Shown here: in pieces, positions 41,262 through 50,082 of the stretch
Layout: every line of letters begins with the position of its first letter
Numbering within the stretch: the first letter of the stretch is position 1
The notes under the pieces: generated by a model
The model's database searches: none
What the model was told of the DNA's origin: nothing
What the model saw: only the letters and a program-made list of their open reading frames with translations
Assembly: GCF_014204895.1 (NCBI RefSeq)
Contig: NZ_JACHMF010000001.1
Coordinates: 4,092,001 to 4,156,000, forward strand
Direction: 5' to 3'
Length of the DNA stretch: 64,000 bases
Origin: Paractinoplanes abujensis
GTDB lineage: Bacteria; Actinomycetota; Actinomycetes; Mycobacteriales; Micromonosporaceae
Position numbers and translations under genes: made by a program

Positions 41262-42770
41262 GGCGTGGGGCCTACCCGAGCGTGGTGGGCGCTGACGCAG
41301 GAGAACCGGTCGTGATGGTGGGCATCGGGCGACGAAGCCCTGGCCCGGCGTCGCTGGTGACGACCGTCCGATGCCGTGCCGAGAGTTCAGGTGTGTCGAC
41401 GGTTGCACATCAGCGGCCGCGGCCGGGCGTGGCTCTGCGGTGTCGTGGGCGTGGCGACGACGTACGTGGGGGCCGGCCGTTGCGATGCAGGCCGGCCGAT
41501 GCGCTGCTCGCCTGGCTACGGGTTGGTCCGGATCATGTCGAGTGCGGCCGGTCGGCGTGTCGGCGTTTGGTTGGGCTGCTCGGGCGTGCGGTGCGGCCGT
41601 CGTCTCCGGCCGGGGGTGGCAGGGGATGATGTGGGTGACGGCCAGCCGGTGTAACAGCTGGTGCACTCGCGGGCCGAGGTTGACGACAACGAATCTGACT
41701 CCGGTGTGCCCGGCCGCCCGGTACGCGTCCAGCAGCGTGCGGGCGAGAGCACGTGGCGCCTGCCGCAGGTGTCGCAGGTCGACCACGATGGTTCGTGGCC
41801 GGCGGGTGAAGGCCAGGTCGACCAGAGTGTCGCGCAGCGTGGCGGCGCTCGTATCGTCCGGCACTGCCGACGGTGCCACGATGACGCATCGACCGGCGAC
41901 CTCACTGATCCGGCATGTCGACGAGGACGCTTCGGCCGCCGGCGGGCGGTGGTCGTGGCTCATGTGGGTGCGTAGCGCGGCCAGGCCGGCCGATAAGAGC
42001 CTGGACACGGTCATCTGGGAGATGCCGAGATCCGCTGCGATCTGCAGTTGGGTGCGACCGGCGTAGAAGTAGCGAGTGATGACCTCGCGGGTTCGCGGCG
42101 GGAGCCGGGTGATGTGAGCGCGTACCGCCATCCGGTCGCAGACGGCCTCGAGCGCGGTGTCCATGTCGCCGATGATGTCGTGGCGCTCGGTGTCGCCGTC
42201 CGGGCCGCAGGAACGATTGAGCGAGTCGGCGCGGTACGCCGCGGCACCGGCCTCGGCGGCGCGAACCTGATCGGGAGTCAGGTCCAGGACCGCGGCGATA
42301 TCGGCAAGCGATGGTGCGCGTTGCAGCCGTTGCGTCAGATCGGCGCGGGTGCGGGTCACTTCCAGCGAGGTCTCCTTCAGGGTGCGTGGCACGTGCACGC
42401 TCCACACCCGGTCCCGGAAATGGCGTTTGAGCTCGCCGAAGATTGTGGGGGTGGCGTAGCCGGTGAAGGGGATGCCCCTGGCGGGGTTGTAGCCGTCGAC
42501 GGCCTTCACCAAACCGAGCGCAGCGACCTGCAGCAGGTCCTCAAGGGCCTCGCCCCGATCGCGGTAGCTGCGGGCGTAGTGGTAGGCGAGATCGAGGTTG
42601 ATGCGCACCGCTTCATCGCGCAGCGCACGGCGCTGTTCATGGGAGCATTGCGGGTCACGCATGCGGCGAATGAGGCTGACGGTCTCGGCGTCGCGCCGCT
42701 CGGCTGCGGCGTGGGCGCCGGGACGCGACGGGCGCGACACTGGGCGGGCACGGTGGACAGCAGTCAGCAT
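41262..42770 (-). CDS. SigB/SigF-type sigma factor fused to a STAS-like domain (frame continues into HtrA)
   Basis: From ATG 42770 (GGGAG site) residues 1-270 are a sigma-70 factor of the SigB/F/G stress group. Region 2 has EDLLQVAALGLVKAVDGYNP and FTGYATPTIFGELKRHFRD, region 3 spans about 135-190, and region 4 is LPPRTREVITRYFYAGRTQ then ISQMTVSRLLS. Residues about 283-392 look like a STAS domain (TSAATLRDTLVDLAF, TIVVDLRHL, VVVNLGPRVHQLL) but lack the phospho-Ser position. Residues 393-503 are Arg/Pro-rich. No stop exists before the HtrA stop at 40242; the coordinates here end at the HtrA ATG. A lost stop or an indel near 41550 is the alternative to a real 842-residue fusion. Confidence 0.8.
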
Positions 42771-43078
42771 GGTGACTCCCGAAAGAAGCTGAGGACGCGG
42801 CCTGACAAGGCGTACGTCTCGTACGGCGAATGGAGGTGGCGCGGCGCACGAACAGACGCTCACGCGAGGCGGCGCTGAGCACGACCGACGAAGGCCGTCA
42901 ATCAGCAACCGACGCTCCGCCGTCGACGAGCCGATTACGGCTCACGGTGCCGTGACTTGACACCCGCGGTAGGGAGCTTCGCCCGTAGTTCTCACCCAAC
43001 CGGGTGTCGGTAAACCGTCAACATCGGTCTGTCACCGAACTGAGACATCATCGCCATTTCGACGCGTGGTAGACGCTC
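42771..43078. other. Intergenic region upstream of the sigma factor gene
   Basis: No gene. Contains an 8-base inverted repeat GACACCCG (42959-42966) and CGGGTGTC (43001-43008), 34 bases apart, that could belong to the sigma gene promoter region or to termination of the DUF1622 pair. Confidence 0.5.
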
Positions 43079-43369
43079 TCACACAGTCCGTCGAACAGGC
43101 TTGCCGCGAGACTGATCGTCACGGGAGAGTGCGGGACGGCGGCGCAGCGCCGAACCGACGAGTTGCCGCACGACGATGATGGCCGCAGCGGCGAGCAGTT
43201 GCTCAGCGGAGGCAGGCAACCCCAGTCGGATCAGCCCGGCCGCGACCCACAGATCCAGCGCGATCTGCAAGCCGATCCGCACGTCGTGCGACACCGCGAC
43301 CGCGACGGCACCGCTGATAAGACCAGCCACGACGCAGGCCAGCGATACGTACTGCAGCACGATGGTCAT
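43079..43369 (-). CDS. DUF1622-type small membrane protein B
   Basis: 96 residues with two hydrophobic segments (VLQYVSLACVVAGLISGAVA and IALDLWVAAGLIRLGL) and QLLAAAAIIVVRQLVGSALR typical of DUF1622-like C-termini. ATG 43369 overlaps the upstream gene stop (ATGA). Likely forms a membrane complex with its partner; function unknown. Confidence 0.78.
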   Translation of the reverse strand: MTIVLQYVSLACVVAGLISGAVAVAVSHDVRIGLQIALDLWVAAGLIRLGLPASAEQLLAAAAIIVVRQLVGSALRRRPALSRDDQSRGKPVRRTV

Positions 43370-43785
43370 CGCGACGGTTCCGCCGAAACAGCGGCGCCGG
43401 GATCGGCCGGGTCGGGCGCGCCTCCCTGCCGGCGGGCCAACTCGGCGCGCTCCTCCTTGATCTCACGGCTGAGGAAGAAGTTCAAGGCGGTACGGATGGC
43501 CGCCACCGCTGCCAGTTCGGCGATCTCCCGCAGGGTCGGAGCAATAGCCGTGCGCAGGATGTCCGACGCGAGCTGGAACTCCAGGCCGAGCGCCAGGAAG
43601 CGACCGAGACCCAGCCTGACCGGCACGAAACTCTCGGTCCGTCGATGCCGTACACCGTTGATGACGAAACGAACGAAAGCCACCATCGCGCCCACAAAGA
43701 TGATCAGCGCTCCCGCGGCCTCCACCACCCGTACCAGCAGGTCCACGGCGGCCGACAGCCATTGCTCGCCCAAGAGGTCGTCCAT
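43366..43785 (-). CDS. DUF1622 membrane protein A
   Basis: 139 residues. VEAAGALIIFVGAMVAFVRF is the first helix. RLGLGRFLALGLEFQLASDI then AAVAAIRTALNFFLSREIKEE is the conserved DUF1622 core. ATG 43785; further upstream frame is non-protein-like. Forms a two-gene unit with the next protein. Confidence 0.88.
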   Translation of the reverse strand: MDDLLGEQWLSAAVDLLVRVVEAAGALIIFVGAMVAFVRFVINGVRHRRTESFVPVRLGLGRFLALGLEFQLASDILRTAIAPTLREIAELAAVAAIRTALNFFLSREIKEERAELARRQGGAPDPADPGAAVSAEPSR

Positions 43786-44144
43786 GTGATCGCAGCTACC
43801 CGATCGGCGTCGGACTACGCGTTGTCGCCGCAGCCTGTGGCGCAGGGCCGGATCACTGCAATTCCTCGACCGGCAGCGGTCGCCGCACGTCACCTTGCAT
43901 CTGTCCGCGGCTAGTCACGCGAGGGATCAACCACAGGAAGCGGCACCCGAGCGACGACGATCTCAGCCGCGCCAGCTCACCCAATGATGTCGGACTGACA
44001 GTCATGATCGCCGCCGGATATGCGACGTCGGCCTGTCTGGACCTCGGTGCACGCGGTTACTCGATCGACGGATGTTGAGTCCTGCACAGTCCGGGTAGGG
44101 GCCGCGCCACGACGCAATGTCGACACCGCGCAAAGGAGACGGCT
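43786..44144. other. Intergenic region, nothing recognised
   Basis: 359 bases between divergent genes. Promoters for both sides must lie here, but no clear operator, RNA or ORF was seen. Confidence 0.5.
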
Positions 44145-44402
44145 GTGCACAGCGACCGCAACAACCAGCCACCCATCGCCGAGGCCTTCGCCGGGATGAC
44201 GGTCGCCGACCTGATCCGCGGGGGCGAACCCGACGTGCCTGACCAGTTCGCCGCCCGCCTTCTGCGGACCGGCTACCTCAAGATCGACTGCTCTGGTCTG
44301 TTCACCGGCGACGTCTACGCGCCCGCCGACGAGATCACCGCGGTGTACCAGAACACGGTGCGGCTCGGCAGGGGCCGCGCGTCCCTGATGCGCGAGAGCT
44401 GA
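44145..44402 (+). CDS. Small hypothetical protein upstream of the PAP2 gene
   Basis: 85 residues from GTG 44145 with AAAGGAG upstream. Soluble, with PIAEAFAGMTVADLIRGGEP and LLRTGYLKIDCSGLFTGDVY; no motif recognised. Same direction as the PAP2 gene 55 bp on, so co-transcription is likely. Confidence 0.65.
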   Translation: MHSDRNNQPPIAEAFAGMTVADLIRGGEPDVPDQFAARLLRTGYLKIDCSGLFTGDVYAPADEITAVYQNTVRLGRGRASLMRES

Positions 44403-44456
44403 CCGCAGGTGGTGGCCGTGGCGGCCACCATCTGTCCCGCCATCGAGGAGAGGCAC

Positions 44457-45917
44457 GTGGCCGAGCAGCGACGATACGGGACGCCCTCAGAAGTGCAGCA
44501 CCCGGAGAGAAAGACGGTGGCGCTGGTGGGCGGCGCCCTGGGGCTGCTGCTGTTACTGGCGGTGGTCCGTATGGCGTGGACGCCGCTGCACCGGGCCGAC
44601 CAGCGCGTCACCGACTCCCTCAACGCGATGGTGGCCGGCAACGACGTGGCGGTGAAGGTTCTGCGCGGGCTGACCGACTTCGGCGGCCACACCCTGCTGC
44701 TTCGGGTGCTGCTGCTGGTCCCTCTTTATCTGCTCATTCGACGGCAGTACCACCTGGCGGCTTATGCGGTGGTGACGGTGCTGGGCGCATTGATACCGGG
44801 TCCTTCATGGGAGTTTCTCGTCGGGTCGCTGGGCCCCGCGCTGGACGCACCAGTGGCTGTTGCCTCCGGTACGAGTTTTCCCAGCGGTCACGCCTTGGGC
44901 TCACTGGTCGCCTACGGTGTGTTGCTGCTGGTCTTCCTGCCCGCCATGGGCCGCAGGAAGACGCTGGCGATGGCAGCCACGGCGCTGGTGGTGGCCGTCG
45001 TCGGCGTCACCCGCGTAGCGCTGGGTGTCCACTCTCTCAGTGCCGTCGTGGCCGGCTGGCTGCTGGGGATCGCATGGCTGGCCATCACCGCCGCCGCGTT
45101 CCGGCGCCGGCGCGGCGATCGGCTGCCGGCGTGGCAGCCGATCAGCAGCGGCCTGGCACCTGAAGCCGGTGATGCGCTGCGCGCCGCCCCGCACGAGCCG
45201 GAAGTGCTGGCACATCCCTGGCGCACCGCCGGGGAGCTGACCGTGGCCTGGATGCTCGTGTTCGGGATGCTGTTCGGCGCCGGGTCGCTGCTCACCGGTC
45301 CGCTCGCCGGCTCGCGACTGGTCACGACCGATGAGGCGATCGTGAAGTGGATCGCCGGATCCCGTGATCCGGCACTGGGCCCACTCGCGGCGCTGGGCAG
45401 CAAAGTGGGCAACACCCACTGGATCATGGCGGCAGTGCTGACGGCCATGGTGCTCATTGTTGCGCTGCCCCGCCGCTGGCGTCCCGTGGTGTTCTTGGCC
45501 GTAGTCATGCTCGGCGAGGTGACCCTGTTCCTGGCCGCGTCCACCGTCGTGGGACGAGACCGTCCCGACGTCCCTCACCTCGGTCCGGAAATTCCACCGA
45601 CGGCCAGTTTCCCGTCCGGGCACGTAGCGGCACCACTGTGCCTGTACGGCGCGCTGGCGTTGCTGGTCTGGCACTGGTCACGCGGGTGGCTGCGCTGGGT
45701 CGCCGTCGGGGCCGGTGTCCTGGTCCCCGCCTACGTCGGTTTTTCCCGGCTGTACTGGGGCGTGCATCATCCGCTGGATCTGGGTGGCAGTCTGCTGCTG
45801 GCCATCTGTTGGGTCACTGCCTGTTGGTGGGCCATCCGTCCAGCGGCTTCACCGGGTTCGGGTGGGCAGGACGATGCCGCTCGACGGGCCACAACGGCCC
45901 TGCCGTCGAGCAGTTGA
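44457..45917 (+). CDS. Tandem PAP2-family phosphatase membrane protein
   Basis: 486 residues with two PAP2 (lipid phosphatase) modules. Module 1 (about 60-225) has SGTSFPSGHALGS and RVALGVHSLSAVVAGW but no clear KxxxxxxRP motif. Module 2 (about 275-470) has all three: VVGRDRP, TASFPSGHVAAP and RLYWGVHHPLDLGGS. Thus module 2 is probably the active one, dephosphorylating undecaprenyl or phosphatidyl phosphates at the outer membrane face. GTG 44457 has GAGGAGAGG. A fused duplication is unusual among PAP2 proteins. Confidence 0.88.
   Translation: MAEQRRYGTPSEVQHPERKTVALVGGALGLLLLLAVVRMAWTPLHRADQRVTDSLNAMVAGNDVAVKVLRGLTDFGGHTLLLRVLLLVPLYLLIRRQYHLAAYAVVTVLGALIPGPSWEFLVGSLGPALDAPVAVASGTSFPSGHALGSLVAYGVLLLVFLPAMGRRKTLAMAATALVVAVVGVTRVALGVHSLSAVVAGWLLGIAWLAITAAAFRRRRGDRLPAWQPISSGLAPEAGDALRAAPHEPEVLAHPWRTAGELTVAWMLVFGMLFGAGSLLTGPLAGSRLVTTDEAIVKWIAGSRDPALGPLAALGSKVGNTHWIMAAVLTAMVLIVALPRRWRPVVFLAVVMLGEVTLFLAASTVVGRDRPDVPHLGPEIPPTASFPSGHVAAPLCLYGALALLVWHWSRGWLRWVAVGAGVLVPAYVGFSRLYWGVHHPLDLGGSLLLAICWVTACWWAIRPAASPGSGGQDDAARRATTALPSSS
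45879..45911 (+). terminator. Terminator-like hairpin at the end of the PAP2 gene
   Basis: GCTCGACGG (45879-45887) pairs with CCGTCGAGC (45903-45911), with an inner GGCC/GGCC pairing. It overlaps the last codons and lies next to the stop at 45917. Confidence 0.45.
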
Positions 45918-46104
45918 GCTCCGCTCACCGAATGGGGCTCTCGTCGCCGTACCGTCTCCCCCGAAACGTCGTCCAGGCCGGAGCAAACAACTGTTGGTGG
46001 GCGAAGGTCATACGACCAGTCAGAGCTGGTACGGGGCGGGTGAGGGCCTCGGAACCCGGCGAACGCCCGACGGGCGCCGATGTCCGTAGCCCGGCACGGC
46101 AAGG

Positions 46105-47076
46105 TCAGGCCCATCCGTTCGAGCAGTCGGGTTCGCACGGCCGGCAGTCGCCGCTCCGACACGCCTCCAGCTGGGCGGTGCAGGCGAAGCTGAACAACAG
46201 GGCGACGCCGCTGGCGTTTCCCCACAGCAGCACCGCGATCACTGCGGCCAGCGGACCGTAGATCTGCGTGAAAGCAAGTCCGCTGTTGACGTACCAGGCG
46301 AGCGCCGCGGTTACTCCAAGCCACAATGCGGTGGCCAGCACCACCCCGGGCAGCAGCCAGACCGTCGACGGCTGGTGTCGCCGCGATGCGTGGCGAAACA
46401 GCAGCGCGACCGCAGCGACAGTCAGCAGCAATGCCACCGGCAGGTGCAGTGCCGTCCAGATCCGCTCGGTCCACACACCCCACCCGTACACGCGTTGCAA
46501 TGCGTCGCCGACCGCCTGACCCGCAACGATCATCACGAAGCCGCAGAACGCCGGGATGCCGGCTGTCGCGGTCAGGACCACCGCACGGCCGTACTTGTGC
46601 GCTGCGGGCCGGTCTCGGCGGATACCGTACAGCCTGTTCGCACCCCGCTCGATCTGCGCCATGGCCGCGACCACGGCTAATCCGGCTCCGGTCAGCCCGG
46701 TCGCGAGCGCGAACTCGCCGGTGTCGCCGTTCTCCTCCCCCAAAAGCAGCCGGCGCACCAGCGCGTCACTGCGTCCGGGTGTGAGAGCAAGTGCGGTATA
46801 GGCGACCACCCGGCCCGCGCCGCGCGCACCCGCCTCCTCGGCCAGGCCGGTCAGCGCGATGAAGAACGGCACTACGGCCAGGCACAGCAGTAATCCCACC
46901 GCCCGAGCGTGGCTGAAGCCGTCGCCGTAACGGAACCGCCGGAACGTGTCCGCAGCAAAACGCCTTGCACCGCAGCGGCGCACCACCCGGTACGGCGTCG
47001 CTCGCTCGTGCGTGCCGGTGGTTTCCGGCACCCTCCGGCTGCTGCTCACCGCACCCGCTTTCTTCCGGTCTGGCAC
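46105..47076 (-). CDS. YihY/virulence factor BrkB family membrane protein
   Basis: 323 residues, about six helices. YihY features: FRYGDGFSHARAVGLLLCLA and PFFIALTGLA near the start, then VAAMAQIERGANRLYGIRRD, and the C-terminal IYGPLAAVIAVLLWGNASGV. Formerly named ribonuclease BN; function in the membrane is not settled. The C-terminus carries several cysteines (CRSGDCRPCEPDC), which is unusual and could bind metal. GTG 47076 with GGAG. Confidence 0.9.
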   Translation of the reverse strand: MPDRKKAGAVSSSRRVPETTGTHERATPYRVVRRCGARRFAADTFRRFRYGDGFSHARAVGLLLCLAVVPFFIALTGLAEEAGARGAGRVVAYTALALTPGRSDALVRRLLLGEENGDTGEFALATGLTGAGLAVVAAMAQIERGANRLYGIRRDRPAAHKYGRAVVLTATAGIPAFCGFVMIVAGQAVGDALQRVYGWGVWTERIWTALHLPVALLLTVAAVALLFRHASRRHQPSTVWLLPGVVLATALWLGVTAALAWYVNSGLAFTQIYGPLAAVIAVLLWGNASGVALLFSFACTAQLEACRSGDCRPCEPDCSNGWA

Positions 47077-47185
47077 TCATCTCCTGAGCGCTCACTTTTG
47101 ATGGACCCATCGGCTCAGCAGGCGGGCATACCCGGTGGGCGGACGCGCCATCGCGCCGCCACCGGTGTACGCCTGCGTCAGGGTG

Positions 47186-47626
47186 CTACGGCATCGTTCG
47201 CGGATGCGGCGGCGGAACACTCGCCGGCGCCATGCCGTACGGCAAAGTCCAGAACGGCGTGTATCCGTAGTAGCCATAAAGGTCTTGGTAGTACGCGTCC
47301 TGGTCGACCAGATCCGGGTCGTACGGCGGGGCCTCAGCCACCCGTTGCCGGGACTGGTCGATCACCACCACGTTCTCGGTGATGTCGCGTACGGCTTCGA
47401 CCGGGATGAACGACGCCGAGGCGCCGAAGCCGAGGATGCCGCCGTGCTCGACACGCAGCAGCCGCACCCGGCGCTCGTCGCTGTCCACGAGCAATTCGTC
47501 GATCTTGCCGAGATCCTCACCGTCAAGGTCCTTCACCCGCCGACCACGGATGTCGTCGGCGGGGTCGGCGAAGGTTTGGTCGGTGTCACCGAGACGGGTC
47601 AGCGTGGCCGCGCTGCGTTCGCTCAT
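47186..47626 (-). CDS. PRC-barrel domain protein
   Basis: 146 residues. PRC barrel at about 20-95: DIRGRRVKDLDGEDLGKIDE, SDERRVRLLRVEHGGILGFG and FIPVEAVRDI. The C-terminal 45 residues are Tyr/Pro-rich (YYQDLYGYYGYTPFW). ATG 47626 with GGAAGGGA. These proteins tend to be stress-induced and may act in RNA or cell-envelope processes; no specific role known. Confidence 0.9.
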   Translation of the reverse strand: MSERSAATLTRLGDTDQTFADPADDIRGRRVKDLDGEDLGKIDELLVDSDERRVRLLRVEHGGILGFGASASFIPVEAVRDITENVVVIDQSRQRVAEAPPYDPDLVDQDAYYQDLYGYYGYTPFWTLPYGMAPASVPPPHPRTMP

Positions 47627-47816
47627 GGCAGGGTGTCCCTTCCGAAGTGGCGGCAGTGCGAGCGTCAGCCGGTGCGGATCCGCCTGCGCCGGCAACGCCT
47701 GCGTCGTCGATGGGCGGGCTCTACCCCACAGCGACGTGTCAGCGCTCATCCCGCCATGGAAACTTCGGTTGCACAGGGACAGCCAGTGCTACAAGCGGAC
47801 CAGTGGCCGGGCTCGC

Positions 47817-48266
47817 TCATTGCTGGCCGGCCGCATTCAACGGTCGCAGGACGCCGTGGACCGCCACCACTCGGCCGTTCACGTCGCAGACCGCGTCAGC
47901 GATCAACCGGACGGCGACACTGCCTCCGTGGCGGCGGAACCGGACGCGGACGTCCACCGGCCGCGCCTCGCGGCTGACCGCCCGCACCGCCTCATGGAAT
48001 GCGCCGACGTCGTCGGGATGGACATAACGGTGCAGCCCGGTCAGCTTCACGGGTCCTGTGTGCGGGTCGCGACGCAGGATCTCGTAGGTCAGCGGCGACC
48101 ATTCGGTACGGCCGGTCACCAGGTCCCACTCGGCCCACCCCAGGTCAGCGACGCGCTGCATCCGGTCGATCCGCGCCGCAAGGCGTCGATCGTGGTCGTG
48201 GTAACGCCAGCTGAGCAGCAGACCGGAGCCGAAACGCGTCGCCCGCAGGCTCACTGTCACCGGCAC
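47817..48266 (-). pseudogene. C-terminal PAS part of the ANTAR/GAF/PAS protein, separated by an in-frame stop
   Basis: Possible restart from GTG 48266 yields 149 residues: TVSLRATRFGSGLLLSWRYH then a PAS domain (DLGWAEWDLVTGRTEWSP, RYVHPDDVGAFHEAV). The frame is the same as the ORF ending at 48285, split only by a TAA at 48285-48287 followed by six codons. The joined protein would be a normal ANTAR-GAF-PAS-PAS sensor. So this is either a nonsense-disrupted gene, a two-polypeptide derivative with internal restart, or a base error. Confidence 0.65.
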
Positions 48267-48284
48267 GGGCCGGGGCTCCGCGGT

Positions 48285-49424
48285 TTACACGAGCCGTAAC
48301 GAGTTCACCTCGAACGGCTCACCGGTGGTGAGCGTATCGCGGTAGCCGGCGAACAGCGCCTTCAGCGGTGCGTGCGGGTACAGCTCGAGCAGCCGGCGAC
48401 CGGTCAGTTCGGCCGCCGTCCGGCCGGTCGAGTCGACCGCGCCGGGGCTGCACCGTTGCAGGCACCAGTCGAGGATGTCACCGCTGTCGTCGCGCACCGG
48501 GCACAGCAACGCGACCGACCCGGGCAGAGCGTGCAGGACCGTGTCGATCCAGTGCGCCGCCGCAACGGCATGCCGGCCGTCGGCTGCGCGCACCAATGCG
48601 GACAGCCGCCGGCCGGCGGCGTCGGCCATCGTTTGCAGGTAGCTCCGGGTGGCGGCGTCCACGTCAAGAGCCTGCGGCCACATCACCACAGCGACGCCCA
48701 ACACGTGATCGGCCAGGCGCATCGGCAGGCAGGCACGCATCTGCCCATCACCGATGAACTCGTAGCCCAGTGCGGCCGCCTCAGCCCGGCTGATCCACCA
48801 GGGGCGGCCTTCAGCGGCCGTGCGCAGGAAGGCGACCTTCAATGATCCCGGGACCCGGTGCCAGGCGCTGACGACCGTGGCCGGCAAGCCATGTGCTCCG
48901 ACCAAGCGGACTGCCCCGTCGGGTTCGACAATCGTCAGCATGACGGCGTGCGCGCCGAGCTGCTGCACCCCGTGTGTCCACATGGTCTCGGCGAGTTCGT
49001 TGGCGTCCGCGGCGGCGGCCATGGCCGCACAGCTCAAGTGGTACCGGGCGGCCAGCTCGGGCGGCAACGACACAACTGTCGAGGCGTTGAGCTCGACGGC
49101 ATCGTCGCGCGGCACGCCGAGGTCGATCTCGGTGTGCGGCGCCGACGGCCGGGTCGCCGGCACCGTGACGGGGGCGGCGATGCCGATCAGCCCCGCGGCG
49201 ACGTCGATGACCTTCATGTTGGTGTGCTGCGACATGGCAGCCAGGTGTTCGAACGCCTCCTCGGGCGAGCAGGCCAAGCGCCCGGCCAGCAGCCCTTTGG
49301 CCTGCTCGATGATGGCTTGCGAGCGCTGCCTGGCGCGCAACCCGTCAAGTTCGGCCCGTAGCCTGCTCACCGTCTCGGCCAGGTGCGCGTCACCGCGATG
49401 GCTACTCCCCCGCGACGACGCCAT
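48285..49424 (-). CDS. ANTAR-GAF-PAS signalling protein (5' part of a split gene)
   Basis: 379 residues. N-terminal ANTAR-like RNA-binding domain (RSQAIIEQAKGLLAGRLACS, EEAFEHLAAMSQHTNMK, about residues 35-85), GAF domain about 120-280 (TMWTHGVQQLGAHAVMLTIV, CLPMRLADHVLGVAVVMWP) and the start of a PAS domain (SVALLCPVRDDSGDI, TAAELTGRRLLELYP). ANTAR proteins act as antiterminators. ATG 49424 with GGGGGG. The reading frame ends at TAA 48285, right where the PAS domain should continue into 47817-48266. Confidence 0.82.
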   Translation of the reverse strand: MASSRGSSHRGDAHLAETVSRLRAELDGLRARQRSQAIIEQAKGLLAGRLACSPEEAFEHLAAMSQHTNMKVIDVAAGLIGIAAPVTVPATRPSAPHTEIDLGVPRDDAVELNASTVVSLPPELAARYHLSCAAMAAAADANELAETMWTHGVQQLGAHAVMLTIVEPDGAVRLVGAHGLPATVVSAWHRVPGSLKVAFLRTAAEGRPWWISRAEAAALGYEFIGDGQMRACLPMRLADHVLGVAVVMWPQALDVDAATRSYLQTMADAAGRRLSALVRAADGRHAVAAAHWIDTVLHALPGSVALLCPVRDDSGDILDWCLQRCSPGAVDSTGRTAAELTGRRLLELYPHAPLKALFAGYRDTLTTGEPFEVNSLRLV

Positions 49425-49579
49425 CGATGCACCCCCCAATTTCCCCTGCTGCCATATCACCTCGATCAGCCGCCGGTCACGTTAACTGCCGGAACTGGAC
49501 AACCGCTGACACGACGAGCCTCGTCTGCCAGCCGGCTCTCAGCCGCAGGCATGGCCGCAGTGGTCGTTGTCCGGGCAGG

Positions 49580-49657
49580 TCACCGATGCCCCAGCGCGAT
49601 GAAGTAGGTCAGTGCGACCGCGATGAAAGCCAGGCAGCCGATGAACATCACGCGCAT
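49580..49657 (-). CDS. 25-residue membrane microprotein overlapping the STAS gene
   Basis: MRVMFIGCLAFIAVALTYFI plus ALGHR: one transmembrane helix with basic ends. Its ATG (49657) lies inside the last codons of the STAS gene (stop at 49648), a 10-base overlap, implying coupled translation. Too short for most ORF callers. Many actinobacteria have similar single-span small proteins of unknown function. Confidence 0.55.
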   Translation of the reverse strand: MRVMFIGCLAFIAVALTYFIALGHR

Positions 49658-50082
49658 GACACGCCCTGCATGGCCGGTACGGCGGTGACCGGCTGCTGCG
49701 GGGCGATCGTCCAGGACCGCTGACCCCGTCCCTCATCAGTGAGCGGCCGGTTGGTCGCAGGATGAGCGTCGCTGAGGGCGGACAGCGTCCCGGTGATGGT
49801 GAGGGTCCGGAGAACGATGCCAGTCGGTTGGTCGATAAAGAGCTGCACCCCGTGGGCGCGGGCGTATCGCTGCCCGTCGAGCAGCGCCTGCACGCCGGCG
49901 GCGTCGATGAACCAGACCGCTGACAAGTCGATGATCATTCGCGGTGGTGCGCCATGCCGGAGGGCGGTGGCAATGACAGCTTCGACAACGTCGCTGGTGG
50001 ACATGTCGATCTCACCGGTGATGCGCAGCCGGATACTGCCGGCCTTGGGCGCCTCTTTGACGACGGACATCGGTGCTGTCAT
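49648..50082 (-). CDS. STAS-domain protein (anti-sigma factor antagonist-like), non-phosphorylatable
   Basis: 144 residues: IRLRITGEIDMSTSDVVEAV, RMIIDLSAVWFIDAAGVQAL. STAS core about 15-105. The usual phospho-Ser in the FIDSSG motif is Ala (FIDAAG), so switching by an RsbW-like kinase is unlikely. The C-terminal 35 residues are extra. ATG 50082 with CGGAGG. The nearest sigma factor is the one at 42.7 kb; partnership is speculative. Confidence 0.87.
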   Translation of the reverse strand: MTAPMSVVKEAPKAGSIRLRITGEIDMSTSDVVEAVIATALRHGAPPRMIIDLSAVWFIDAAGVQALLDGQRYARAHGVQLFIDQPTGIVLRTLTITGTLSALSDAHPATNRPLTDEGRGQRSWTIAPQQPVTAVPAMQGVSCA

